64,000 bases of DNA, taken from positions 2,604,001 to 2,668,000 of the forward strand of contig JACAXG010000050.1 of NCBI GenBank assembly GCA_018881555.1. The letters are read 5' to 3'. Source of the DNA: Amblyornis subalaris. Taxonomy: Eukaryota > Chordata > Aves > Passeriformes > Ptilonorhynchidae. Positions 36,812-48,600 of the stretch are shown one piece after another. The position numbers and the translations under genes were made by a program. The notes under the pieces are model-generated. The model had not been told where the DNA came from. It saw nothing but the letters and a program-made list of their open reading frames with translations, and searched no databases. The stretch's first letter is position 1, and each line of letters starts with the position of its first letter.

Positions 36812-37853
36812 CTAGATTAAGAAAACAAAACAAAAAGTACAACCCACACAATATGGGGAGAGTGAATAACAACAAAATTCAAATACACTTATGTGGAATC
36901 TGTAGCTACTTCACAGTCATTAAAGTCTTCATTTAGGCTTTGCTAACTCAGAAAACATGTTGCCAGTCTTTTAAAATGCATTGGTGGTACAAAATATGGC
37001 TTATTTGTATTATTTGCTAGACAAAAAACGGTTAAAAGAATGTGTTACAAGGGTGTATACATCAGACATCTTCCAAGTCACTTAAGACTGCTGTAAAACT
37101 CCATATAAATCCTTTCTGTCCACATGCAAAGGAAGCAAATGATCATAAAAACCTTATATTTATTTATATTTATAGCCTATANTTTAATTACTTTAACAGA
37201 ATGGTCAGTTTGGCTTTTTAAGCTTTCTTTTGGTTCACTCTACTCCACTCTAGATGCACTAAAATTACATCCATAAACAATGTTTAAATATCTGATTAAC
37301 CTAAGCCAACTACCATAACATGCCTTAGCCTTCCTGAATGCCATTCTATGTTTTTCATGAAATACAAGTGATTTTTATTTAAATCATTCAAGTTGTTGGA
37401 TCTTGAAAGAAGCCAACTTTAGATGTATTTAAGAGCTTACTGTGCACCAGTTTAAAATAATTTCAGAAATATATTTTAGTCATATTGCTATTTTTACTAC
37501 ATTATGATCAGCTAAGGAATAAAGTAGCTTGCAAGAATGGAATTTGTAGAAAAGGAACCCCAAGAAATGCAAGGAAATCCATTCCAGAAACATATTGATG
37601 AAAAGCTGGCAGCAAATTGTAATGAACAGTAAGGGGAGGGATCCTTTCCTGAAAATGTTCATCATCAATACAAAATGATGATGAAGTATAGCTTGAATAT
37701 CAGTGTATTTCTTAAAATCAATTTGACTATTCCAAACTATTGCTAAACTCTCAAACTGTGCCCAAATACACAACAGACAAACACAACAGCACAAATGTAT
37801 TAAAGAATGGGAAAACATAACATAAACATGTACTTTTTCCATGTTGGCCTTAC
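36812..37853 (-). other. ADGB intron, 1,042 bp
   Basis: AT-rich intron. The open frame that continues from the exon at 37854-37956 into it is read-through, not coding. Confidence 0.7.
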
Positions 37854-37956
37854 CTTCAGTATCATTCCAGTGTACTAATGTAGAAAAACTCACCAGGATT
37901 TCAATGGGCATCAGACTGTCCACAAGTAAATAATAGGAGACTTGGTCATTAGTAGA
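37854..37956 (-). CDS. ADGB: ADGB exon: YYLLVDSLMPIEILVSFS segment
   Basis: This is a 103-bp exon, phase 0 in and 1 out. The acceptor is TTTTTCTATACAG and the donor is GAAG|GTAAGG. It encodes STNDQVSYYLLVDSLMPIEI, continuing LVSFSTLVHWNDTE, a beta-like hydrophobic segment before the globin domain. A strong internal donor-like site (CTG|GTGAGT, exon end at 37894) was not chosen, because using it would leave phase 0 and break the frame with the exon at 36811. Confidence 0.92.
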
Positions 37957-39670
37957 CTGTATAGAAAAATGGACATTTGTTCATCATGAATGCTGTCCAA
38001 CTGGCCTTATACAAAGTATGACTAAGATTTCGGATATGGTNACCTTAGCTATGGTATGGCAAGTAAGCAATTAATTGTCACTACTTCTTCCAAGTTTCAG
38101 ACATGTCATTTAAGCCTCATTCTGCATGTATAATAATGTTCAGTTAGGAGATAAAAGGAAACAGAACAGTTTCGTGCATGAGAATATATCTACTTCTATA
38201 TTATATTCTCCGTATGTACCCCAGTTTAGGGGTTCTACTTGCTAAACAAGAATCAACAGAAGACCAAAAATTTTGTTTTGTGCTGCATCTTTCTGATTCA
38301 AATTAATTACAGAAAGCTTGAAAGAAATAAGTGCTCATTTAATTTCTAGATGTGAGTGGTCCTCCCTCATACTGGGTGTTTTTTTCTACAAAACTCTATG
38401 GAGGCAATATTTTTTACTCTCAACTTTAATGCATAATTCCTATGCCAATATTAGAAACTCTAGAATGATTCTACTGTTCCTAGAAACTCTTCAAAATCTA
38501 ATGGTGAATGAGCTTCTTTCTTCAGAACTGTTATAATACATGTCTTTCTGGATATTCCAGACTCATATAAATCACTTTTTTTTTATTTTTATCTTCCCAT
38601 CATAATATGAAAACATTCTTTTATAAGCATGATACAGAATTTACCTAATACTGTAAACATCTCATCTCTATCAATGTAAAAAATTAGAATGGTTTTACAG
38701 CAAAGGGTTAGGTTTCTTTAGTGAAAGAGCACAGAGGCTTACATAATCTTAATGCTGATTATGGCTTATGAAAGTATATCGTGCAGTCATTGGGAAAATT
38801 TCTTGTGGTGTGATTACAGAGAAGTGTGAAATTGCAGGTATACTACAATTATGAGGCATAATCCATGTAGTTAACCTTCTCAGTACAGGATTTTCCATAA
38901 AGATCACGCCTGGAGTTTACATTTTGTACTCTACAATTACACTTCAGATACACTATAAAATAAGAGCTGGAACAGGATATTCAAGCATGTTGAATAACCA
39001 TCTGATAATATGAACTAATGGCAGGTTTAGAGAAATTCCTTTATTTCAATGCTACTAAAAAGTATTTCTAAATCCCTGCAACAGGATGCTGTAAATAGCA
39101 AAAAGACTTAGCATTCAAAGAGAAAATGGAGGGCTATGCTAAACAGACTCACGATTCAGGTTTCAGGGGACGGGAAAAGATGGAGGAGAATTGAAGGGCA
39201 GAGTCTGCAGCTGAATCATCATTAAACTCAATTTATACACCAAATTGTTAAAAAGTAGTTTTAAATCAAAATAGATTTAAAAAATAGCGGATGGAGATCT
39301 GATTCGCTATCAAGTTTCATTATTTACATAAGCCATTTTTTTGTTATTGTGCAGTAGCATTCCACATTTTTTCCTGTCTTAAACACAGTGAATTACTACT
39401 GGATATTTGCTTGCAAATATATATTTGTATTGATGACAATAATCTTAATGTATTATTATTTTTCAGTAATAGCAGTTCTATATGAGCTATCAATATTACT
39501 TAGGACAGATATATATAGAGATATATAGATATAGATATAGATATAGATATAGATATAGATATAGATATAGATATAGATATAGATATAGATATAGATATAG
39601 ATATAGATATAGATAAAAAATTATGTAAGACTTTGGGGGAAAAAAAAAAAAGCACAGTACAGTCATTTAC
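37957..39670 (-). other. ADGB intron, 1,714 bp
   Basis: Intron with the (ATATAG)n array close to its donor end. Otherwise unremarkable. Confidence 0.7.
39525..39614. repeat. (ATATAG)n hexanucleotide array, about 15 copies
   Basis: Ninety bases of near-perfect ATATAG, preceded from about 39508 by imperfect ATATAG/ATATAT units. It starts 57 bp into the intron after the exon at 39671-39734. Confidence 0.98.
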
Positions 39671-39734
39671 CTTAAAATCTGTCTTCTGATAATTATAAGC
39701 ATAGGTATGTGGCTTGTGGAAAACATACAGGTTC
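39671..39734 (-). CDS. ADGB: ADGB exon: aromatic NLYVFHKPHTY segment
   Basis: This is a 64-bp exon with 1 nt completing the Gln codon and phase 0 out. The acceptor is ATTCTCCTTAG and the donor is TTTAAG|GTAAAT. It encodes NLYVFHKPHTYAYNYQKTDF plus K. The run of aromatic residues directly after FCVCFQ matches the androglobin core that precedes the globin helices. The (ATATAG)n microsatellite lies only about 57 bp downstream of the donor. Confidence 0.93.
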
Positions 39735-41639
39735 CTAAGGAGAATACAAAATTGAAATATAAGATATATATGACTGTAAGAAAATAATCAGTATAAATTA
39801 CATATTTCAGGTAAATGTCTATTTCATAGCACAAGGTATTAATTTTACTTTCATAAATCAGACTCCCAGCTTTTTCTCAGAAATGGTTCAACCTTTTTAT
39901 TTATAAAAAAGGTGAATAAAATTCATCTTCAGAGAAAACAGCTGACATTCATTCACGTATTTGCTGCATTTCTACAGTTTTCCATTGGAGGTCAGGCCAC
40001 TTATTTGTTTATTTTCAATCTATAAACGGTAATATGCTAATATTACTCTAAAACTTCCATGCCCACTTGAAAATTACTGTAATAAACTTTTATATAAAGT
40101 ATAACTGTAAGAAAGGACTGTTTTATACAATTTATTAATGTGTTTTTTCAGTTCTCTGCTGTTTGCACACCTTCAGAAAGCCACGTAGTTCCTGACAAGA
40201 ATTTTTTCTGACCTTGATTTCACCAAGGGTGACATAAATGGCTTCAGCTTTAATTGAGGATGGAATCAGATGTAAACCAATGTTTTGATTATTCAGAAAC
40301 TTCACAGGGATCCCGATCTATTGCTGACATATCAATTCCTACAATGACTAAAATACTCCTCACTTCTGAAAGTTGACATGAACTATGAACATTCATCTAA
40401 TTTTCACTGTATCTGAGATGTAGGCATGTAAGACAAGGAAACACTTTCAACTGAACTGACTGGTAAAATGAAAATCTTAGGTGCCTAATCTCTTCTGAGG
40501 GATGAATTCTTCAAAGGTCAACCGAGATGCTCTGTTAATAGCTACTTTATCAGTTCACTGTGAAAATAAATAACTTCTCACTCATTTAGAGATAAGAATA
40601 AAAAACTGACAAAATGCTTTATACCTTAATTAATATTAATATTGGTCTACAAAAGGTCAACAGTACTTTAACATCTGGCTAACAAGTTAGAAAGTTCATA
40701 TTTCACATTCTCGCTATATGACACTGTGAATAAGGCTTTGAAAAGAAATTACATTGCTTGTGGTGCTTTTTTTCTGAATGCTCTATCTTCTTGGACTTGG
40801 GACTACCTCAAAGCAGCAGGCAAACATTAACAAGGCCTAAAGTGATCTATGACTTTTTATTCCTAAAGTTCCTATACTGCTGGCTGGTATAAAAGTTATA
40901 CATTCTCATTTAAAGACCAAGCAGAGTTTAATATTTGCTCCAGAAAACACTCATTTATGAAAATAAAAGCTTCACAAAGAAGTCTCAGTTACAAATTCAA
41001 ACAAAAAAGAACTTGTGAATTTTCTCTGATAAAATTACTTCCCTCATTAATCTTAGGTTCTCTAAAAGATATGTATTGTACCAAGCTTCTTAAATCCGAA
41101 CGACAGAAGCTAAAGATAGTACAAGCACACTAGCTTTTTTTATGTTTGCAGAGGTGAAAGTGCCTTGGAATTATATTGAAAAGAGAGTGAGAGGAAACAC
41201 CCAGTTGATCAAGCGAAGCTATGCCGATGGCAACAGATTTCCACACCTTTTTCTTTTTCTTTAGAATTGTGCTTTCCTGATGCAGACTGTGTCTGCCCAG
41301 TGGTTTATGGTCGTGCAAGGACCTAATGGCCACACACCCCAGGACCTACAATCTTCCACCCCAGCTGCAGCCTGACATCTGCTTTATGGAGCTGGTGGTG
41401 TTCTTCACTGTACTCTGGACGACACACCCAAGGCACACAGCGAGGCTGCAGCTACAGACTCACTGCCAATAGGGACAGTAAGTCTGGTCTGAAGAGTAAC
41501 CTTGAAGTCACCCTAAAAAGCAGGATAGTTATACAAAGATCTGTTAAGAAGATATAATTTTTATATAGTGATGTTTTGAATTTTACCATTGTTATACTGT
41601 ATATATTATGGAATAAAACCCAAACCCTCTATTCCTTAC
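39735..41639 (-). other. ADGB intron, 1,905 bp
   Basis: Intron with a locally GC-richer block at about 41210-41500 that I could not assign to any repeat family. Confidence 0.65.
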
Positions 41640-41808
41640 TGGAAACAAACACAGAAGTCTTCAAAGCTAATCCAGGTTTCCCTGGAAACTGAAGTATTTT
41701 CTGACTCTGTTTCTTCCTTTGATTTAGCCCCTTTCTGGCTCTTCTTATCAGTATCAGCTGTTTCTGACATTTGTTTTGCATCTAAACTGATATTCTCACG
41801 TAATTCTT
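41640..41808 (-). CDS. ADGB: ADGB exon: acidic/lysine linker leading into the EDFCVCFQ segment
   Basis: This is a 169-bp exon with 2 nt completing a split Glu codon and 2 nt left over. The acceptor is TTATCTTTGCAG and the donor is TTTCCA|GTAAGG. The N-terminal half is a charged, probably disordered stretch (EELRENISLDAKQMSETAD, then KSQKGAKSKEETESENTS). The C-terminal end, SRETWISFEDFCVCFQ, is a hallmark androglobin segment. The CxC pair in DFCVCF is a visible motif of unknown role. This is the boundary between linker and folded core. Confidence 0.94.
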
Positions 41809-44800
41809 CTGCAAAGATAAAAAGACACACAGAGCCAATACAGTGACAATATGTAAGTTAAAGTAGTATAATTCTTAAAAATTATCCTAAAATTACAAGG
41901 AAATTATCCATGCATCAGTTATTATCCATATAGTTTAAAAATAAAAGCTATCCCACTGACCTAAGGAGCTCAAATGGTGGCTGAAACAACTCCATATAGA
42001 AATTCGGTGTTTACATCTGCAACTGCATAAGTAGTCTGCCTCAATAAACTACCACATACTGAACTGTGCACTAGAATCTTCAATATGACCTTGTTAGGTA
42101 CACATAGATATGCATTCTGCAAACCTCAAGTCATCTATATAAAGAAAAATACATCCCCTTGTCCAANACTCCTATTCAGTGAAAGGCTAATGAGGCAGTA
42201 TTTTACAACCCACAGAAAAAAATACGCAGAAACGTGGAGGACGTAAAGACCCAGCCTTGCCTCTGGTACTTAGTACCCACTATGATGCTACTCACACAAA
42301 TCAGTCTAACTACTTCTAAACAGAAACAGATTTGAACTAGATTACATGAATTTTCCTGTAGGAAGATCAGAACTAAGATCAGATTCATACCAAAATATAA
42401 ACACAGAAATATGTAGACAGATTTTGCAATCACTCAATAACTTTTTTTTATTGTAATGTCACTTTCTCTGCATTTATTGTGTGAGATTCATACAAATAGT
42501 TACTGAAAATGTTTGACTTGGCCCAAAAAGAAGCTTTGAGAATAGCTCAACAACTGAGAATAGAACTGAACAGCTATTAATTCAGAATGTTTGCTGAGGA
42601 AAAAGATGAGGTAATATTCAAACATAAGGTATAACAAATGAGAAAACTATTAGAAACATACATAATTTATATTTAAATGTGGTTTGAAATATTTCATTAT
42701 CACCAAGACACATAGAGCTAATGTGTGGCTCTAAATTAGTTTCCAACTATTTTTCAAGAACTGAAAGAAATGCAATATAAGGAAAGATACCAAAGGCCTT
42801 TTTCCTTTCCTTCAACTAAGGAAAAACTACCTGAAAGCTGAAAAATCTAGACTTTTTCTTCGATTTAAGTTAACATGGGGGTTAGGCTTCCAGTAAAATA
42901 ACCACAGCTCAGCTTACAAATGTGGTTATCATGAAGGGGATGATGAAGGGGTCACCAGAGCAGGACTATGCCCAGTGCCATCTTCCTGTGGCTCAATGTT
43001 GCTTCTCTTTGTTCATTCTGAGCAGGAGTACCAGAGTACTGCCAACAGCCCTTCTTCAGTGTCAACCAGTCAGTAGAACTCTGCAGACTTCGAACAGAAN
43101 ATATGCTCCACCTTAGCTAAAGTCAACAGATAAACCTTTCTGCTGTTTGTGTGTGCAGGCTGGGTCAGAGGGAAGAGAGATCTTCCACTGCAGCTGAAGG
43201 AAAGCAAAACCAGTGTCAACAAAGAGGCTCAATTTTTTGATCCATGCAGTCCAAAGACAGCACAGTTCAGAGCTTCCTGATACAATTATAAGAAGAATGT
43301 AAATCAAACTGCTAGCTATTGTTTACAATTTATGCAAGTAGTGCTATGAAAAAATGCAATAAACCTCATTACAATAGTCTCAATGGATTTAAGCAGCCTG
43401 TGTAGATTTATTTAATTATTAGATTTAATTTATTTATTTTTTGATGAACATAAAAGGGCAGAGAATCCTAAACCAAAGGTTTGACATATTGAAAAGCAAG
43501 CACTTATCCAGGAAAGGTTTGGTTTATATATGTGAGTTTACTTGTAAAATATCACTGTTCTCAACAGGAATTTGTTTCAAATCCATTCCAAGTGAATAAA
43601 AAAAACTTTTCAGACATAAGACTATTCATATATTTTACCATCTAATAACCTTTAAGCAAACTCTGAAAAGATGAAATTACTTAATTCTCATTCACATGCC
43701 TTGCAAAATTTGGGCAATTTTTTGCTATGTTAAAAAGTATATTAAAGTCCTTACCCCAAAGTAACATATTTCTTAAAAGATTTATCTTTTTCTCTCAGTT
43801 TTGGTTCATGAATCAGACTCCTGTGGAGTTTAAAGACTCATAATGAATCGTTTTTAACTAACAGTAATACAAAGTAACCGTCATAATGTAAGTGAAGTTG
43901 GAATAAATGTTTTTGCACAGAGAAATGACAACACATGGATTGAGATGGTCTGGAGATTGTAAAAAGAACCTGCGTACAAAAGATTTCCATGNAGTAGTAA
44001 TGTGAATAATTAGCATTCGAGGTCAGAGGATGGAAATATGTCCACATCATTCTCTTCCTTGGTTGTGTTATGGGAGCTTTTCTTCAATGGGCATTCCTTG
44101 AGAAAACTTTTGAGTGAGCAGTAAAGATGGCAATCTGGCTACTGAGATACGCTAACTTGGGAACCACTTAATAGTGACAACTACAAAAATACTCCAAGTT
44201 CTCAACATAGTCATTGCAGGCATAAAGAGTCATTACTGCAAACTACGGTATTTCTATTAGGTTTTTGGCATTGAGTTGTGACAGAATAACCAAAAGTTGT
44301 ATTTTCAGCTCATTAACTTCTAGCATTCTGATACAGTGAGATTCTTCTGGTTTCGTTCTTTTTTTTACCAGAATGATATTAATAAAAACAGGAATTTGTA
44401 AGAAAATATATTCAAGCATAACCGTATCTGAAATTATTATCAGTCCTTAAAAATACAAAACCAATTTATTAGTATAGGTTTGGAAGAAAAATGACTTACA
44501 TTTGCTTTGAGATATATAAATATCATAATTAAATTCTCACTTTTCATTATACTTTCAGTCTGACCCAGGTTTTTGGTTGTTCCCTCCACCAATTAAAAAG
44601 TTATCTTCTATGATCTTCTTTGGGGATTACCAGAGATGGTTGCTGCTTGCACATTTTTCCAGAGTGAAGATAATGTTAAAATCTGCAAAAATATCTAATC
44701 TTGTTGAGTGACATTACTGGGTTTAATTACTGTAGAAGCTATTAAGTTGTGCACATCCTTTAGCTGTATTTATAAATTATTGGAAGAGAGGATCATAGAT

Positions 44801-45648
44801 ATTTTACAGAGAACAAAATTTAAATTAAAAAATTAGAAGTTTTTTTAAATGGCATTCTAAAATTTTTCCAGTCATGAGGATCATCCTTCAAAAATGCTTA
44901 AAAAGCAAAGATATATTGTACAGACTTCTATGTGAACTGGATAGCTAAAAACTAAAACCAACATGAGTGTCTCATGTATGAATCATGGTGCAAATGATAC
45001 ATGAATACTATTCACACACTTCAAATCTGCTCTGAGATTCAATTTCAGAACCCTGGTAAATGGAAAGGTATTTCCCAGCAGTCAGTTTTAGGACCCAACA
45101 AATTTGTGCACCCAACAAATCTGANGCCTTCTTTTAAAAAGAAGGCTCTTACTTTTAAGAGCCTCTTATTTTTCTGACCAAATACTTCAAACAGCCTTTA
45201 AAAAAAGAGGTATATATTTTGAAAAAAATTTGAATAATCTTCAAATACTGATGTAAAACACATTTCAAAGGAACATTTGTTAAAATGAAAGTTGTTTTAT
45301 GTTTCTTTTTTTGCCATTTTTCAGGAAAAAAAAAGGAATATAATTCACAGTGTTTAGAAATACAGCACAGTGTACAAAATCCAGTATATTTACTGGAGAG
45401 TAATTTATGAGAAGTGTTTGGACTTTTTTTCAAAATATTCTTGTAAATCAGGGATTTTTTTTAATACCATATTGAAGATTCTAGTCTATGCAATTATACA
45501 TGCTATTATCAGTTCTTTGAAATCTTTTCCTGCAAAACCAACACCCACAAATAAGTAAGACTGCTGACATACGTACATAAGGATTAACATTGATGCCAAA
45601 CAATATGGGAATGGCAAAAGGCTGACTAAAAACTTCACCCACACTTAC
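41809..45648 (-). other. ADGB intron, 3,840 bp
   Basis: AT-rich intron with two overlapping hairpins at 45126-45163. No mobile element recognised. Confidence 0.7.
45126..45163. repeat. Two overlapping hairpins
   Basis: GCCTTCTTTT (45126-45135) pairs with AAAAGAAGGC (45137-45146). GGCTCTTA (44 to 51 of the same line) pairs with TAAGAGCC (45156-45163). The two stems share the bases GGC and so are mutually exclusive. Confidence 0.85.
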
Positions 45649-45694
45649 CTTTACTGGGTATCTCTGAATTTTGCTGGCACAACGGAACGGTCTC
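45649..45694 (-). CDS. ADGB: ADGB microexon (46 bp)
   Basis: This small exon encodes ETVPLCQQNSEIPSK plus the first base of a split Glu codon. It is accepted because it is phase 0 in and 1 out, exactly what the flanking exons need, and because it has a good acceptor (TTTTTTCCACCATGTAG) and a near-consensus donor (AAAG|GTAAGT). It lies between introns of 7.9 kb and 3.8 kb. An extra in-frame exon in the 45695-53578 intron cannot be excluded, since this part of the protein is poorly conserved. Confidence 0.72.
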
Positions 45695-48600
45695 CTACAT
45701 GGTGGAAAAAACCAAACCAAAACAAAAAAGGAATGATGGTGATTATAATGTTGCATTATTTTGTTAAAGAAAATACTTGATTTTGGGGCAGACCTTCCAG
45801 AGACAGAGGAACAAACTGCAAAGTTATCATTAAGGGTTTGGACAGGGCTTTTAAATGAAAAATAAAAATAGTACATTTCACCATAATACCTACATACATA
45901 TCACCAATAGACAGATCAATGTTTTTCCAGAAAAGTACGTGTGATCTGGAGTCTGAGATAAAAGCTCTTTGGTGTCTACCACTTCAGTATTAAAACAATG
46001 TTCTTTGATCTTACTCGTTTTTGACAATAAAATAAGTTTTATTCTAAGAACTAATTACTCCTATTCTACAACGAATTTAATTTTTTTCTAAGTTTCCATT
46101 CTTGAAAAGTATATGAAGGGCTCCTGTTCCAACAAGCATTTCTTGCTGTGCAAATGACAGTATACAACTGTCATTAGCAACAGCATACTTGATTACAATA
46201 GCATCTTTTGTTTTCTAGCACTGCATAAATATAAAGTAGCCTGTTCTTTTTTAATGTTTTTGGCAAACAACTTTATCCTGGTCAACCCCAGCTCCAAGGT
46301 AGAGCTGCCGAACAGATATGAATGCAATATAGCTGCTTACACTTGAAGTTGAAATGAAGTTAGCCAGCCTTTCAAAAAGTCCACTCATTAAACCTGCAAA
46401 GACAGGGTCCTTTTCTTTGAGAGATTAAAACATTTGATTTTAAAATGTGTGCCTACTCATCTTTCCTTCTGACTGTCCTCTTCCCTGCAATGACATACAC
46501 TGAAAAAGAGTCACTTCCACTTTTTTTTTTTCTTGATGAGGTAGAGAAGGAGAAAGAGATTCCACAGTTTCCGGTTTATTTCCTATTTGAATGCGGTACT
46601 CTTAATAGCTTAGCTGGACTAGCTTTGCTTTTGCAAAGACAAATATTAAAGCCTAAAAAGGCTATTACAAACAAATTTGCAAGCTTCCTTTCATCTCAGG
46701 TCTCCCTTTATCTAGATTTGTCACCCTTCTCCCCACTCAAATGCCTCACATACACCCTCATATATCTTTACATGTGTCAAAGGTGCTGATGCTGAAATTG
46801 GTAGCATTGACCTGGCCAGTAGTTGGACACAGAGAGTGATTTTCTGTTCTGCATTTCAAAGAGGAGTTGTGGGAGCTATGCTGACTTGGAGCTACTCTTA
46901 TGCTTTCTCAATACAATCTAGAAATATATTTTGAGGGGCAGACTGGCATAATTTAGAGGGTTTGAGTTAGACTGGATGGCAGGTCACAACAGTACCCAAA
47001 TCTTGCACAAGGTCATTGTGCTGGAAATCCAGGCCTGCCTCAACCCTCCTATTACAGACTACGCTGCATAAATTGTATGAAGGGACCTTAGTGAATTCTT
47101 CCTTAGAGGAAAACCTTATAGCTTTCCACTGTAATTTCTAGCTGCAGTAAAAGTCTTCCTGCAGCATTTTGCAGAATCTCCATGGGCTCAGAACACTGGA
47201 ACAGTCTCAGGAACCTCACCTCTGGCAAAACTTTAGGTGTTTGATATTCTCTGAATTAACTAAGGGAAAGAGCTGAGTGAATAAATTACAGATTCAAGAG
47301 GCTCTATCCCAAAATAGGAAGTACCAAATACTTTAATACACGTAATTCAACTATAATGTTGTTTATTAAGAGAATTTGTAGTTCCATTTTTGCACAGCAC
47401 AAATACGAAATTCTATTCCAACTCTGTTATGGGTTTTTAAAAAAATGTTCATGAGTCTAAAACGGGGACAGATCTAATATAAAGAGCAATTAAGAGAAAA
47501 ATTAAGACATTGCTGAAATTGTTAACAGTTGGGTTAAGAATTTAGTAACTGAAATCTATTACCTCTTACAGTTCTTTTTTAGATTAATTTCTTGGTTTTC
47601 TAGAGCAAAGGAGCTGAAAAGGACTCTGTAGGATCTTGTAGATGCCCATGTACTTCAGCTCCTGTTTCCACAATTCTGTACACACAATTGTTCAAAACAA
47701 GTCAAGCTGTGATCCCTTGTCATGTCACACTGACAGCGATGTCTCAACACATANGTCTGAAAAACCACAGGGACTATCTCTTCCCTTTAAACTGTGACTT
47801 CAGAAGTACACATGCATAGAACTGTCACATTGCTGCATGAGAGCCTTCAACTTGTAAGATTCCAATATGGCCAAATTTCTTGTAGGAGTCACAAGATTTA
47901 CCAAACATGTCAGCTGTACAATTTATCAAGTTTCTCCTCAGAAATGTCCAAAATATAAAAAGCATGATATCTACTTTACAAGCCTTGGAGATTGCAACAA
48001 GTCTAGCACTAACTGTACAAGTCTAGCACTTTCTACCCAGCATACTGTTCATGGACAGTACACATGATCCATGCTTCTAGTATGGACATGTGGTAGCTTA
48101 ATATAGAGCCACTTTGTCAGTACTAACATTTGGCAGCAGGAAAGCCTGGAGAGATACAGAAAATGCTCACAAACTCTGTCAATAGAGTTTCCAGTAAAGA
48201 AGGAGAATGTGCCCTGGAAAATTTGGGTGCTTATTAACTTNGTCCAGTCTGAGCTGTGAAACCAGTCTAACCACAGCTGTGTAGAGACTTCCATAGGCTC
48301 ATTTACTCAGTTTTCAGAGCACAACCGTAACATAGTCAAAAGCTGTCTGCTTTTCTAATGGTACAGGATGTGTTAATCTACCTAATCCTCACTGATTTGG
48401 AGACAACTGGAGTGTTGAGAAAGTTCTCATTCTTTTCAACTATTGCCTCATCTACTGTGCCTAAGACATAACCCTAACCCTAAGGCATTGGCACAGAAAG
48501 AGAAAATAAAGGCATTTTTCCTCCTTAATGAACACACATTGACTGAAAGGTCAGCTCTGCTGCCACAGTATCTGATACAGAAATAAATTAGAAAAGACTT

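Noticed and set aside
37480..37923. 147-codon minus-strand frame
   Set aside because: Its first part is a genuine ADGB exon; the rest is read-through past the GAAG|GTAAGG donor into the intron.
45481..45876. 131-codon minus-strand frame containing RRPFRCASKIQRYPVK
   Set aside because: It overlaps the 46-bp ADGB microexon in a different frame. Only the other frame gives phases that join both neighbours.
48470..48483. AACCCTAACCCTAA, telomere-like
   Set aside because: Only two units; too short to call an interstitial telomeric repeat.
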